From: Burkholderia sp. | GTDB lineage: Bacteria; Pseudomonadota; Gammaproteobacteria; Burkholderiales; Burkholderiaceae | NCBI GenBank assembly: GCA_031253835.1 | Contig: JAIRVP010000083.1 | Location: forward strand, 1 to 64,000 | Direction: 5' to 3' | Length of the DNA: 64,000 nucleotides | Shown here: positions 9,238 through 17,493 of the stretch, one piece after another | Numbering within the stretch: the stretch's first letter is position 1 | Layout: each line of letters opens with the position of its first letter | Notes under the pieces: model-generated | What the model was told of the DNA's origin: nothing | Seen by the model: the letters and a program-made list of their open reading frames with translations, nothing else | The model's database searches: none | Position numbers and translations under genes: made by a program

Positions 9238-9281
9238 GCAGCCTCCGGCATGTCCATCAGGAGAACAGATCAGTGCCTCGG

Positions 9282-9914
9282 TCAGGGCGTGAAGAAGCGC
9301 TCGGGAAACGCGACGTCGATTTCCACGTCGTCGAGCGTGACGGTTTCGAGCGGCACGTCGTCATCGTCGGCGAAGCTGACGACCTTCAGCGGAAAGCCGT
9401 CCTCGGCGTCCAGCCACAGCCGGTAGCGATGCACGCCGTCGACCACGTGCGCGGGCGCGCCGGTGACCGATACGCGCAGCGCGGTCCGGCCGCCGACGGC
9501 CTCCTCGCCTTCGGTCACCGTCGCGCCGCCCTGCTGCAGCGCATGAACGTTGCGCAGCAATTCGCCGACGTCCGACCGGTCGACCCGGTGGCCGCTGCGG
9601 TCGCGTACGAGCGGATTGGTCGGCGACAGCGTCAGCGCCGGTGGCGCATGGGCGCCGAACGGACGCAACCGCACCTTGCCGTCGCCGGGATCGTAGGCAA
9701 GCACGGCACCGTGATGCGGCGACACGAAATCCATCCGGACGAAGCCCGGTTTCAGGTACGCATAGCGGATTTCGGTGTGTTCGCCGCCGCGCGCCGACGA
9801 GCGGATCGTCGCGCGGTACGAGTGGACATGGTCGAAATGCGCCTGGGCGACGGTCACGGGGTCGGCTGTCATGCTCGCTCCTATCAGGCTCGCGGCCAGC
9901 AACGCGGCGATCAC
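9282..9914 (-). CDS. Exported LolA-like/DUF1571-like protein
   Basis: A protein of 210 residues with a short hydrophobic N-terminus (VIAALLAASLIGAS) that reads as a signal peptide. The body (AHFDHVHSYRATIRSS, YAYLKPGFVRMDFVSPHHGAVLAYDPGDGKVRL, GFPLKVVSF) has the alternating strands of LolA/LolB-like envelope proteins and resembles DUF1571 sequences. I chose the GTG at 9914 because it overlaps the stop of the cupredoxin gene by four bases (GTGA). The next ATG, at residue 15, would destroy the signal peptide. Function is unassigned; it may bind or transfer lipid in the periplasm. Confidence 0.7.
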   Translation of the reverse strand: MIAALLAASLIGASMTADPVTVAQAHFDHVHSYRATIRSSARGGEHTEIRYAYLKPGFVRMDFVSPHHGAVLAYDPGDGKVRLRPFGAHAPPALTLSPTNPLVRDRSGHRVDRSDVGELLRNVHALQQGGATVTEGEEAVGGRTALRVSVTGAPAHVVDGVHRYRLWLDAEDGFPLKVVSFADDDDVPLETVTLDDVEIDVAFPERFFTP

Positions 9915-10333
9915 GGCGCCGCCTCGACATCGAGCACGCCTTCCATCCCGCGCTCGCGATGGCTCCTGAAAAACAGCAGCCGATGCGTGCAATAGTAGGC
10001 GAACCGGCCCGGCTGCGCCGGCGTGAAGCGGAACGTCTTCGGCGTCGTGCCGAGCTCGGTATGCACCGCGATGCCGGCCTGCGGCGGCGCATCGATCTCG
10101 AAGCTGTGCGGCACCACGCCGGGCTCGGCCGACACGGTCAGCTCGACCGGCACGTGCGCGCGCACGATCACATGGTTCGGCCGGAAGAAATAGCTGCCGC
10201 CGACGATGGCGACCCGCTGCACGCCGTCGGCGTCGACCGGCACGCGCACGGGCGCGTCGCCGTCCGCCCGCGCAAGGGTCGCCCCCGCAGCGAGCGTTAC
10301 CAGCACGAGCACCTTCGCCAACGTCGTCTTCAT
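9911..10333 (-). CDS. Periplasmic cupredoxin-domain protein
   Basis: A 140-residue exported protein with a signal peptide ending near LARADG. Type-1 copper ligands can be picked out: His in VVPHSFEI, Cys in YYCTH, His in FRSHRERG and Met in GMEGVLDVE. This is the order found in blue copper proteins and cytochrome oxidase subunit-II-like domains. The spacing between the Cys and the later His and Met is a little longer than in azurin. It lies between an anti-sigma gene and a LolA-like gene and overlaps the latter by four bases. Electron transfer or copper sensing for the ECF system is plausible but unproven. Confidence 0.8.
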   Translation of the reverse strand: MKTTLAKVLVLVTLAAGATLARADGDAPVRVPVDADGVQRVAIVGGSYFFRPNHVIVRAHVPVELTVSAEPGVVPHSFEIDAPPQAGIAVHTELGTTPKTFRFTPAQPGRFAYYCTHRLLFFRSHRERGMEGVLDVEAAP

Positions 10334-10360
10334 CGCTTGGCTCCCTGCCGGCGTCGCGCG

Positions 10361-11143
10361 TCAGCCCTTCCACGCGTCGGTCGAGCCGCCGAGCGCGCCG
10401 CACGCCTCGATCGCGAGCTCGCGCAGGCGGCGTTCGTCGCCGCGGCCGGACAACGCATAGCCCATGCCGCGATCCGACCAGAAATACGTGTAGCGGCCGT
10501 CGGCCGACATCGACTGCGGCGCGAGATGCCGCGCATCGTACGCGGTCATGTACAGCGACACGCGCGCGCCGTCCGCGCGCTGGTACATGAACTGCGCGGC
10601 CGGCCCGCCATCGCCGGGGAGCAACCGGCCGCCCAGCAGCACGTAGCCGTATTCGTCGAGCGACGGGGCGCGCACGGGCCGCCCGACGCGCGCCGACAAC
10701 CACGCGGCGAGATGCGCGGGATCGCCCGCGCCGACCTCGACCGGATGGTCGCGATCGGCTGCGTACACCGCATACGCGACATCGGCGCGCGCGGCGAACG
10801 CCGGATCGCGGCCGATCGCCATCCAGCCCGCCTGCAGCGCCACGCCGATCAGCAGCCCGGCCGCGAGCCCCGCGAACGCATACGCGAAGGCACGACGACG
10901 CGGCGCGCGGCGCTGCACGAACAGCGCGGGCGCCGCGCCCGGCAGCGGGAACAGCGCTTTCAGCGCGTCGCGCTGCGCGCGGTAATGCGCGAATCGTTCG
11001 GCTTCCTCCGAATCGGAGTGCAGACGCTCGAGCATCTCGCGCTGCTCGTGCCCGGACAGCTCGCCGTCCAGCAACGCGGACAGCAGTTGCGCCGACGCGT
11101 CGTCGTCCCGCTCGTTCGAAGGCTTGTGCGGATCGTCCATCAT
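10361..11143 (-). CDS. Membrane anti-sigma factor
   Basis: 260 residues. The cytoplasmic N-terminus (SAQLLSALLDGELSGHEQREMLERL) is a RsiW/RseA-type anti-sigma helical domain, but it lacks the HxxxCxxC zinc motif. One membrane segment (YAFAGLAAGLLIGVALQAG, about residues 89-107) is followed by a ~150-residue periplasmic sensor domain. Its start overlaps the stop of the ECF sigma gene (ATGA at 11140-11143), the usual arrangement for a sigma/anti-sigma pair. The signal it senses is unknown. Confidence 0.88.
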   Translation of the reverse strand: MMDDPHKPSNERDDDASAQLLSALLDGELSGHEQREMLERLHSDSEEAERFAHYRAQRDALKALFPLPGAAPALFVQRRAPRRRAFAYAFAGLAAGLLIGVALQAGWMAIGRDPAFAARADVAYAVYAADRDHPVEVGAGDPAHLAAWLSARVGRPVRAPSLDEYGYVLLGGRLLPGDGGPAAQFMYQRADGARVSLYMTAYDARHLAPQSMSADGRYTYFWSDRGMGYALSGRGDERRLRELAIEACGALGGSTDAWKG

Positions 11144-11655
11144 GTTTTCCCGATCACCCGTAACGCGGCCGTGCCGTGCGCCGACGGCTCGTCCGACAGC
11201 AGTGCACGCATCTGCGCGCGTGCCCGTGCGAGCCGCGACATCACCGTGCCCACCGGTACGCCGAGCACCTGCGCGGCGTCGCGATAGCTCAACTCTTCAA
11301 GCGCGACCAGCAGCAGCACCTCGCGCTGTTCGACCGGCAGCCGGTACAGCGCGCGCTGCACGTCGCGCAGCACCAGCCCGCCGATCTCGCCGGCCGGCGC
11401 GGCCATCGTCTGCCACGGTGCCGTGGCGTCGTCGACCGCGATTTCGTGCCGCGCACGCAACTGGTCGATGAAACGGTGCCGCAACAGCGTCAGCAGCCAC
11501 GCGCGCAGGTTGCCGCCATCGCGCGGCGGCCGGTTCAGCGCACGCTCGAGCGTGTCCTGCACGAGATCGTCCGCCCACGCGCGGTCGCCCGTCAGCGCAC
11601 GCGCATAACGCGTGAGATGCGGCAGCCACACCAGCAGATCCGACTCGTAGCTCAT
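11140..11655 (-). CDS. ECF-family RNA polymerase sigma factor
   Basis: A small sigma factor (171 residues) with region 2 (LTRYARALTGDRAWADDLVQDTLERAL) and region 4 (REVLLLVALEELSYRDAAQVLGVPVGTVMSRLARAR). No region 3 or 1.1 is present, as expected for extracytoplasmic-function sigmas. It is followed directly by its membrane anti-sigma factor and, upstream in the operon, a secreted protein. An ECF-type promoter at 12154-12181 suggests positive autoregulation of the whole leftward operon. Confidence 0.93.
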   Translation of the reverse strand: MSYESDLLVWLPHLTRYARALTGDRAWADDLVQDTLERALNRPPRDGGNLRAWLLTLLRHRFIDQLRARHEIAVDDATAPWQTMAAPAGEIGGLVLRDVQRALYRLPVEQREVLLLVALEELSYRDAAQVLGVPVGTVMSRLARARAQMRALLSDEPSAHGTAALRVIGKT

Positions 11656-11688
11656 CAGGATGCCCTGCGCATCAGCGTCGCCGCGCGG

Positions 11689-12048
11689 TCACGGACGCGC
11701 AACGTGCCACATGCCGCCGATCCCGTCGCCGCCCGCGTCGCCGGCCTTGCGGTCCATCTTCCAGCGATACAGCGGGCGTCCGTGGTACGCCCATTGCTTC
11801 TTGCCGTCGTCGCGCGCGACGAGGCTCAGGGCGCCCGACGCCTTGTCGTACGAATCGGCAATCGCGGGCGGCCAGTTGGCCGCGCACGCGCTGTCGCACG
11901 CGCTCTTGCCGGGTGCATCGCGATCGAACACGTACAGCGTCATGTGCGCCTCGTCGACCAGTTTCCCGTTACCGACCTGAGGCGGTTCCGCGGCCGCCGG
12001 CCGCACGATCGCCGCCGTCAGCGCGGCAGCAAAGATCATCCGTTTCAT
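11689..12048 (-). CDS. Secreted Yx(FWY)xxD-type repeat protein
   Basis: A 119-residue exported protein with a signal peptide ending near PAAA. It contains two copies of the secreted repeat of COG4315: TLYVFDRDAPGKSACDSACAANWPP and PLYRWKMDRKAGD. Cys residues in CDSAC may form a disulfide. I chose the ATG at 12048, which follows a strong AAGGAG site; an in-frame upstream ATG lacks one and adds residues before the signal. It is the first gene behind the ECF-type promoter, 33 bases ahead of the sigma gene. The function of this family is not established. Confidence 0.82.
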   Translation of the reverse strand: MKRMIFAAALTAAIVRPAAAEPPQVGNGKLVDEAHMTLYVFDRDAPGKSACDSACAANWPPAIADSYDKASGALSLVARDDGKKQWAYHGRPLYRWKMDRKAGDAGGDGIGGMWHVARP

Positions 12049-12153
12049 TCCCGTTCTCCTTGGCAGGGCCTCGCGGCACGGCACCGCCGGACGGGACGAT
12101 CGGTTTCGTTGCGACCATTATCCCGCCGGCCGGCCGTGCCGGAACTCGGTATG

Positions 12154-12181
12154 TAAACGGACGGCGGGAACCGGTTATTCC
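12154..12181 (-). promoter_or_regulatory. ECF-sigma-type promoter
   Basis: On the minus strand, GGAATAA is followed by 15 bases and then CGTTTA. This resembles the GGAAT/CGT pattern recognised by many ECF sigmas. It is about 105 bases upstream of the first gene of the sigma/anti-sigma/cupredoxin operon, which fits autoregulation. Confidence 0.6.
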
Positions 12182-12248
12182 ATGCTGCGCCGCAACGGCC
12201 GGCGGCGGTCATTCGTGCGACGAAAGACAACGGGGCACCCGAAAAGAC

Positions 12249-12280
12249 AACGCGGCATGACAGCGATGTCATGCCGCGTT
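12249..12280 (-). terminator. Rho-independent terminator of the repeat-protein gene
   Basis: A perfect 14-bp stem (AACGCGGCATGACA and its complement) closes a GCGA loop. On the minus strand it is followed by TTGTCTTTTC. It lies about 70 bases after the stop of the large repeat protein. Confidence 0.8.
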
Positions 12281-12348
12281 GCGCGACCCGTGTTGCGCGG
12301 CCGTTGCGCACGGCGGCCGATGCGGCGCCGCCGTGCGGGTCCGGCCGG

Positions 12349-14562
12349 TTACTTCGGCAATGCGCCGGTCAGCGACTGGAGCAGCGTCGTCACCGGGGCG
12401 AGCGGGTTGTTCGGCGAGCTGTTGCCCGAATGCGGCGTCACCGACAGGCCCGGCGCGGAGCCGAGCGCCGTACCCACCGACGTGCCGACCGCATTGACGA
12501 CCGTCGCCGTCGAGTTGGCCCCCGTCGTCAGCAGCGAGCCGACTGCGCCCGCCGTGCCGCCGGCCGCGTTAGCGCCCGAGCCGAGCAGGCTGCCGCCTGC
12601 CGCCGCCGTCGAACCGGCCGCGCCCGACAGCGCACCGGCGGCCTGGCCGAGGGCCACCGGACCGTTCGCGAGTGCGCCCGTCACCGAACCGAGTGCACCG
12701 GTCAGCGCGCCGGCCGGGTTGCCGCCGCCCGTCAGGCCGCTCACGAGGTTCGTGATCGGGGCGATCGGGCTGTTGCCCGCCGCACCCGACAGCGCGCCGA
12801 CGACCTGGTTCACGACGCCTTGCACCGGCGCCAGCGGATTCGAGCCGCCGAGATTGCCGAGGGCACCCGTCACCGAGTTCAGCGCGCCCGTCAGTGCACC
12901 GGCCGGATTGCCGCTGCCGAGCGTACCGACGACCTGGTTGACGACACCCTGCACCGGCGCCAGCGGGTTCGAGCCGCCGAGGTTGCCGAGGGCGCCCGTC
13001 ACGGAGCCCAGTGCGCCGGTCAGCGCACCGGCCGGATTGCCGCCCGGCAGCGCGTTCTGCAGACCGTTGACGAGGTTCGTGATCGGTGCGATCGGGCTGC
13101 CGCCGCCTGCCCCCGACAGCGTGCCGACGACCTGGTTCACGACGCCTTGCACCGGCGCCAGCGGATTCGCGCCGCTGAGCGCACCCGTCACCGAGTTCAG
13201 TGCGTTCGTCAGTTCACCGGCCGGATTGCCGTTGCCAAGCGTGCCCGCGAGTTGCGTAACGACGCCCTGCACCGGTGCCAGCGGGCTCCCTGCGCCGCCG
13301 AGGTTGCCGAGCGGGCCCGTGATCGTGTTGACCGCGTTGCTCAGCGCGCCGGCCGGGTTGCCGCTGCCGAGCGTGCCCGTGACCTGGTTGACGATGTTCT
13401 GGATCGGGGTGATCGGGTTCGCGCCGCCGCCGATGCCGCCCAGTGCGCCCGTGACCGTGCCGAGTGCGCCGGTCAGTGCCCCGGCCGGGTTGCCGCCGCC
13501 GAGCGCGCCAGTTACTTGGTTCACGACACCTTGGACCGGTGCCAGCGGATTCGAGCCGCCACCGATACCACCCAGTGCGCCCGTGACCGTACCCAGTGCA
13601 CCCGTCAGCGCGCCTGCCGGATTACCGCTACCGAGCGCGCCCGTCACACCGTTCACGACGCCTTGCACCGGTGCCAACGGGTTCGAGCCGCTGCCGAGAT
13701 TGCCCAGCGCGCCCGTCACCGTGTTGACGACACCCGTCAGTGCGCCGGCCGGATCGCCGCCGCCGATCGAACCCGTGAGCCCGTTCACGACGCCTTGCAC
13801 CGGCGCCAGCGGATTCGCCCCGCCGCCGATACCGCCCAGTGCACCCGTGATCGTGCCGAGTGCGCCAGTCAGGGCGCCGGCCGGGTTACCCCCACCGAGC
13901 GCACCCGTCACCTGATTCACCACACCTTGCACCGGCGCCAGCGGATTCGAGCCGCCACCGATACCGCCCAGCGCACCCGTTGCAGTGCCGAGCGCATTGC
14001 TCAGCGCGCCGGTCAGTGCACCGGCCGGATTGCCGCCGCCCAACGCGCCCGTCACCTGATTCACCACACCCTGCACCGGCGCCAGCGGGTTCGACCCGCC
14101 GCCGACATTACCCAGCGCGCCCGTTGCGGTGCCGAGCGCAGTGCTCAGCGCGCCGGTCGCCGTATTCAGCGCGCCAGTCAGCGCGCCGGCCGGGTTGCCG
14201 CCATTCAGCGCACCCGTCACCTGGTTCACGACACCCTGCACCGGCGCGAGCGGCTGCACCGTGCCGCCGCCACCGCCCAGTGCGCCCGTCACCGCCCCCA
14301 CGGCGCCCGACAGCACTTGTCCCGGATCGCCGAGCGACGTCTGGATCGCGCCCGACCCGCCCGCCGTCACGGTGACCGAGCCCAGCGGAGACGTGCCCGT
14401 GGCGACCAGCCCGACCGACACGCTGTTCGTCGGCGGGTTGACGATCACTTGCGGGATCGGCAGCGAATCGAGGGCGCCCGCGACCGCGGAACCCGAAGCC
14501 AGCACCCCGAACACTGTCGCGACCGACAGCGCCACACCCGTCAATTTAAGATTGTGTCCCAT
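12349..14562 (-). CDS. Secreted Gly/Ala-rich repeat protein (44-residue repeats)
   Basis: A 737-residue protein with a signal peptide (KLTGVALSVATVFGVLASGSAVAGA) and a ~75-residue unique start. About eleven repeats of roughly 44 residues follow, on the theme NPLAPVQGVVNQVTGAL, GGGNPAGALTGALG, TVTGALGGIGGGS. A ~110-residue Ala/Gly-rich tail ends LQSLTGALPK. Cys is absent from the repeats. Two repeats carry an inserted variant PIAPITNLV half. I recognise no enzymatic motif; a matrix, surface or biofilm protein is inferred from composition alone. I chose the ATG at 14562, which has a GGGGA site 8 bases upstream; ATG 14577 is an alternative. A sigma-54-type promoter lies 54 bases upstream and a terminator follows. 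Confidence 0.85.
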   Translation of the reverse strand: MGHNLKLTGVALSVATVFGVLASGSAVAGALDSLPIPQVIVNPPTNSVSVGLVATGTSPLGSVTVTAGGSGAIQTSLGDPGQVLSGAVGAVTGALGGGGGTVQPLAPVQGVVNQVTGALNGGNPAGALTGALNTATGALSTALGTATGALGNVGGGSNPLAPVQGVVNQVTGALGGGNPAGALTGALSNALGTATGALGGIGGGSNPLAPVQGVVNQVTGALGGGNPAGALTGALGTITGALGGIGGGANPLAPVQGVVNGLTGSIGGGDPAGALTGVVNTVTGALGNLGSGSNPLAPVQGVVNGVTGALGSGNPAGALTGALGTVTGALGGIGGGSNPLAPVQGVVNQVTGALGGGNPAGALTGALGTVTGALGGIGGGANPITPIQNIVNQVTGTLGSGNPAGALSNAVNTITGPLGNLGGAGSPLAPVQGVVTQLAGTLGNGNPAGELTNALNSVTGALSGANPLAPVQGVVNQVVGTLSGAGGGSPIAPITNLVNGLQNALPGGNPAGALTGALGSVTGALGNLGGSNPLAPVQGVVNQVVGTLGSGNPAGALTGALNSVTGALGNLGGSNPLAPVQGVVNQVVGALSGAAGNSPIAPITNLVSGLTGGGNPAGALTGALGSVTGALANGPVALGQAAGALSGAAGSTAAAGGSLLGSGANAAGGTAGAVGSLLTTGANSTATVVNAVGTSVGTALGSAPGLSVTPHSGNSSPNNPLAPVTTLLQSLTGALPK
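12675..14253 (-). repeat. Tandem coding repeats, period about 132 bp
   Basis: About eleven direct repeats encode the 44-residue units of the secreted repeat protein. Copies differ mostly at synonymous positions and by short deletions (one unit of 40 residues, others of 48 and 55), which suggests slippage or recombination under selection for the protein. Confidence 0.9.
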
Positions 14563-14615
14563 CGTTATTTTCCCCATCTCGGTTGGCACTACGTTGATAA
14601 AGCATGGGGACGGAT

Positions 14616-14631
14616 TGCATGAAGCGTGCCA
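14616..14631 (-). promoter_or_regulatory. Sigma-54 (RpoN) -24/-12 promoter
   Basis: On the minus strand TGGCACGCTTCATGCA matches the consensus TGGCACGNNNNTTGCW at every fixed position but one, with the invariant GG and GC correctly spaced by ten bases. The predicted start is about 40 nt before the repeat-protein ATG. No enhancer-binding-protein gene is adjacent. Confidence 0.8.
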
Positions 14632-15109
14632 ATTCAAAAAAACGAATTGATTTGTCTGTCCATTGGCAGGCAATAACGATTTTTTAATCGATTTCAGGCG
14701 AAATTCACGGACTGCCAGCGATTGACGGGCATCAATCATCTGACGAAAAAGGCCAACGGAGCACGGATGTAACGTAACGTTTGCGAGCCCCGCAGTAACG
14801 TGTTCCGGTACATTCCGCGTAACGCCGGAACACCCGGTCGCGATGGTGCCCTATACCGTCATCGCCGGCTGCCCATTACGCATTTCAGCAATATGAAAAT
14901 GTATTGATAAATCGCGTTTACTGATTTTCTTTATTTCGCGATTATCTTTCTTGCCGATTACGCAGATCATTTCCGATCGCGTGGTTTTCGATAATTCGGA
15001 TAGCAGAATGAAACACTGTGAATGTCGCCTCGCGATCGGCGCGCATCAAGCGCTGCGCGGCGGCAGGCGGCAGGCGGCGGGCGCCGCCCCGCCGCGTCGT
15101 GCCACCGGT
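14632..15109. other. Upstream region of the repeat protein, no gene
   Basis: About 480 bases of lower GC content lie between the sigma-54 promoter and the 3' end of the FAD dehydrogenase gene. Enhancer sites for a sigma-54 activator would be expected here, but I cannot assign one. No open frame looks real. Confidence 0.5.
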
Positions 15110-16354
15110 TCAACCGAAGCGCGCGGGCCGGTACGGATGGGGATCGATGTAGGTCGGCGCGCCCGTCATCATTTCGGCGAGCAGGCGCCCGGTCGCGGGG
15201 CCGAGCGTGAGCCCGTGGTGGCAATGGCCGAACGCGAACCACAGATGGCGATGGCGCGGCGCGGGCCCGATCACCGGACGCATGTCGGGCGTGCACGGCC
15301 GCATCCCGAGCCACGGCTCGGGATCGAGCCGCTCGCCGATGCCGAACGCGTCGCGTGCCAGCGGTTCGGCGCGCGCGAGCTGCACGCCGGTCGGCGGCGC
15401 ACCGCGCAGCGCGATCTCGACACCCGTCGTGAGCCGCAGGCGGCCGCCCTCCATCGGCGCGACGACGAAGCCTTCCTCGGTATCGCACACGGGCACGTTC
15501 AGCGGCGTGCGCGTCGGCCGGTAATGCATGTGGTAGCCGCGCTTCGCGCGCAGCGGAATGCGGTAGCCGAGCGGCGCGAACACGTGATCGGACCACGGCC
15601 CGAGCGCGACCACGGCCGAACGAGCGGAAATCGGCCCGTGTTCGGATCCGGCCTGCCAGCCGCCGTCCACCTGCACGAGCGACGTTGCGTCGCCGCGCGC
15701 GAACGTGCCGCCGTCGCGCTCGAACAGCCGCGCGTAGGCCTTGGTCAGCCCGCCCGGGCTCGATACCGTCTTCGGGTCCTGCCAGTGGAAGGCGCCGCAG
15801 AATGCGTCGCCGATGCCGGGCTCGCGATCGCGCAGCGCACGCGCGTCGAGCACGGCCATCCGGAGCCCGTGCGCGTCGGCCACGCGCTGCTGCGCGCGCG
15901 TTTCCGCGTCGAACAGCGCGGGCGAACGAAACGCCTCGATCCACCCGCCGTCGTGCACGAGCGGCTGCGCGTCGGTACGCGCGAGCAGCGCGTCGTGCTC
16001 GACGACGCTCGCCGCGACGAGCGGCAGCAGGTCGCGGGCGGCGGCCGCGAGCCGCTGCGGCGACGACTCGCGCCAGAACCGCGCGAGCCAGCCCGCATAT
16101 GCGGGCAGCGCGCGGTAGTCCCAGTACAGGTCGACCGAGCGGTTGCGCGCATAGCGCAGCAGCGTGCCGAGCCGGCGCGGAAACGCGTACGGCACGACCG
16201 ACGAGCGCTCGATCAGCCCGGCATTGCCGTGGCTCGTTTCCTCGCCGGGCGCGCGCCGGTCGACGAGCGCGACGCGCAGCCCGCGATCCTGCAGGTGCAG
16301 CGCCGACGACACGCCGACGATGCCGGCCCCCAGAACGATGACGTCGAAATCCAT
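15110..16354 (-). CDS. FAD-dependent D-amino-acid dehydrogenase family protein
   Basis: A 414-residue DAO-fold oxidoreductase. The N-terminal dinucleotide-binding motif is VIVLGAGIVGVSSALHLQDRG (GxGxxG at residues 9-14), and a C-terminal FAD-contact segment is PEPWLGMRPCTPDMRPVIG. It resembles DadA-like proteins that oxidise D-amino acids at the inner membrane. I chose ATG 16354 because the Rossmann fold begins three residues later; a longer in-frame start adds no fold. It follows a polar amino-acid binding protein and faces an ornithine-cyclodeaminase-like gene and a YheO-type regulator. That makes the locus similar to the dgu D-glutamate locus of Pseudomonas (known family context). The exact substrate is inferred. 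Confidence 0.85.
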   Translation of the reverse strand: MDFDVIVLGAGIVGVSSALHLQDRGLRVALVDRRAPGEETSHGNAGLIERSSVVPYAFPRRLGTLLRYARNRSVDLYWDYRALPAYAGWLARFWRESSPQRLAAAARDLLPLVAASVVEHDALLARTDAQPLVHDGGWIEAFRSPALFDAETRAQQRVADAHGLRMAVLDARALRDREPGIGDAFCGAFHWQDPKTVSSPGGLTKAYARLFERDGGTFARGDATSLVQVDGGWQAGSEHGPISARSAVVALGPWSDHVFAPLGYRIPLRAKRGYHMHYRPTRTPLNVPVCDTEEGFVVAPMEGGRLRLTTGVEIALRGAPPTGVQLARAEPLARDAFGIGERLDPEPWLGMRPCTPDMRPVIGPAPRHRHLWFAFGHCHHGLTLGPATGRLLAEMMTGAPTYIDPHPYRPARFG

Positions 16355-16385
16355 GGTGCCCCGTCTTGCGTCGAGATTCGATGCA

Positions 16386-16415
16386 CCGCGCACCGGCCCC
16401 GCGGCCGGTGCGCGG
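16386..16415 (-). other. Intercistronic GC hairpin
   Basis: A perfect 13-bp stem (CCGCGCACCGGCC and its complement) closes a CCGC loop in the 67-base gap between the binding-protein gene and the dehydrogenase gene. There is no T-tract, so it is more likely an mRNA-stabilising or attenuating element that favours binding-protein expression than a full terminator. Confidence 0.6.
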
Positions 16416-16421
16416 CGGTGC

Positions 16422-17201
16422 TTACTTCGCGATGATGTCGCGCTTGAAGTACTTCTGCGACAGCGCGCTCAGCGTGCCGTCCTTCTTCAGCGCGTCGAGC
16501 GCGCCGACGATCTTCGCCTGCAGCGCCTTGTCGTTCTTGCGCATCCCGAAGCCGGTGCCCTCGCCGAGCGTCGCCGGATCCTTCAGCGCGTCGCCGACGA
16601 TCCGGTAGTCGCGCCCGGCCGGCTTGTCGAGGAACCCGTCCTGCGCGGTCTGCGCTTCCTGCACGGCAGCGTCGAGCCGCCCCGCGACGAGATCGGCGTA
16701 GATCTGGTCCTGATCCTGGTACGACACGACATCCACGCCCGCATTGGCCCAGTGCGCCTTCAGGAAATCCTCCTGCGACGACCCCTGCAGCACGCCGACG
16801 TGCTTGCCGCGCAGGCTCGCGACGTCGGGCCGCAGCGGCGAGCCGTGCTTCGCGACCATCACGATCGGCACCACGTAGATTGCCGGCGTGAAGTCGATGC
16901 TCTGCTTGCGCTTCGCGGTGATGTTCATCGCCGAGTTGATCGCGTCGAACTTGCGCGCCTGCAGCGCCGGGATCAGCCCGTCGAACGCATTCTCGACCCA
17001 CACGCATTTCATGTTCAGCTTCGCGCACACCGCGTTGCCGACGTCGACGTCGAAACCCTGCAGCTGGCCGGCCGGCGTCTTGCTCTCGAACGGCGGATAG
17101 GCGGCTTCGATGCCGAAGCGCAGCGTGGTCTGTTCCGCATGGGCCGTGACGGCCGCGCACGCGAGCGCCGCAGCGGCGCAAAGGGAAAGCTTCCAGTTCA
17201 T
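16422..17201 (-). CDS. Polar amino-acid ABC transporter substrate-binding protein
   Basis: A 259-residue periplasmic binding protein of family 3. A signal peptide (LSLCAAAALACAAVTAHA) is followed by the standard opening TLRFGIEAAYPPFESKTPAGQLQGFDVDVGNAVCAKL. The central KFDAINSAMNITAKRKQSIDFT block is the ligand-binding hinge region of Lys/Arg/Orn/Glu binders. I chose ATG 17201 because it has an AGAAGGA site and places the signal at the N-terminus. No permease or ATPase gene is adjacent, so it must borrow one or act in sensing. It is likely co-transcribed with the FAD dehydrogenase. Confidence 0.9.
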   Translation of the reverse strand: MNWKLSLCAAAALACAAVTAHAEQTTLRFGIEAAYPPFESKTPAGQLQGFDVDVGNAVCAKLNMKCVWVENAFDGLIPALQARKFDAINSAMNITAKRKQSIDFTPAIYVVPIVMVAKHGSPLRPDVASLRGKHVGVLQGSSQEDFLKAHWANAGVDVVSYQDQDQIYADLVAGRLDAAVQEAQTAQDGFLDKPAGRDYRIVGDALKDPATLGEGTGFGMRKNDKALQAKIVGALDALKKDGTLSALSQKYFKRDIIAK

Positions 17202-17337
17202 GACGGTCCTTCTGTTCCGGATTGAGGCGAGGAAGATCGGTCGCACGACGCCGTCGGACAGGCGCCGGATCGGCATTCGATGCAGGCGGCCGCCGCCAGG
17301 CGACGTGCCGTGTCCCGCAGGCGAAATATAGACTCAA

Positions 17338-17352
17338 AGTCTACTATAGACT
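17338..17352. promoter_or_regulatory. Palindromic operator copy 1 (AGTCTA-N3-TAGACT)
   Basis: AGTCTA CTA TAGACT is a perfect 6-bp inverted repeat. A further TAGACT half-site lies just to the left at 17329-17334. It is 137 bases from the binding-protein start, so it probably controls the leftward operon. Confidence 0.65.
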
Positions 17353-17493
17353 ATAGGGGATACGAGGATCGCGTATCGCCATGTGGCATCCGGAATTTTT
17401 CCGACCACGAGAAACACCGTTGATTTACCGATGTTTTTTCTGAAAAACACGACGACGCCGCGTCTCGAAAAGAAAAATCCTCACGATTCTCGT

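Noticed and set aside
12675..14253. CRISPR-like regular repeats
   Set aside because: The ~132-bp period, absence of distinct spacers and conserved reading frame show that these are protein-coding repeats.
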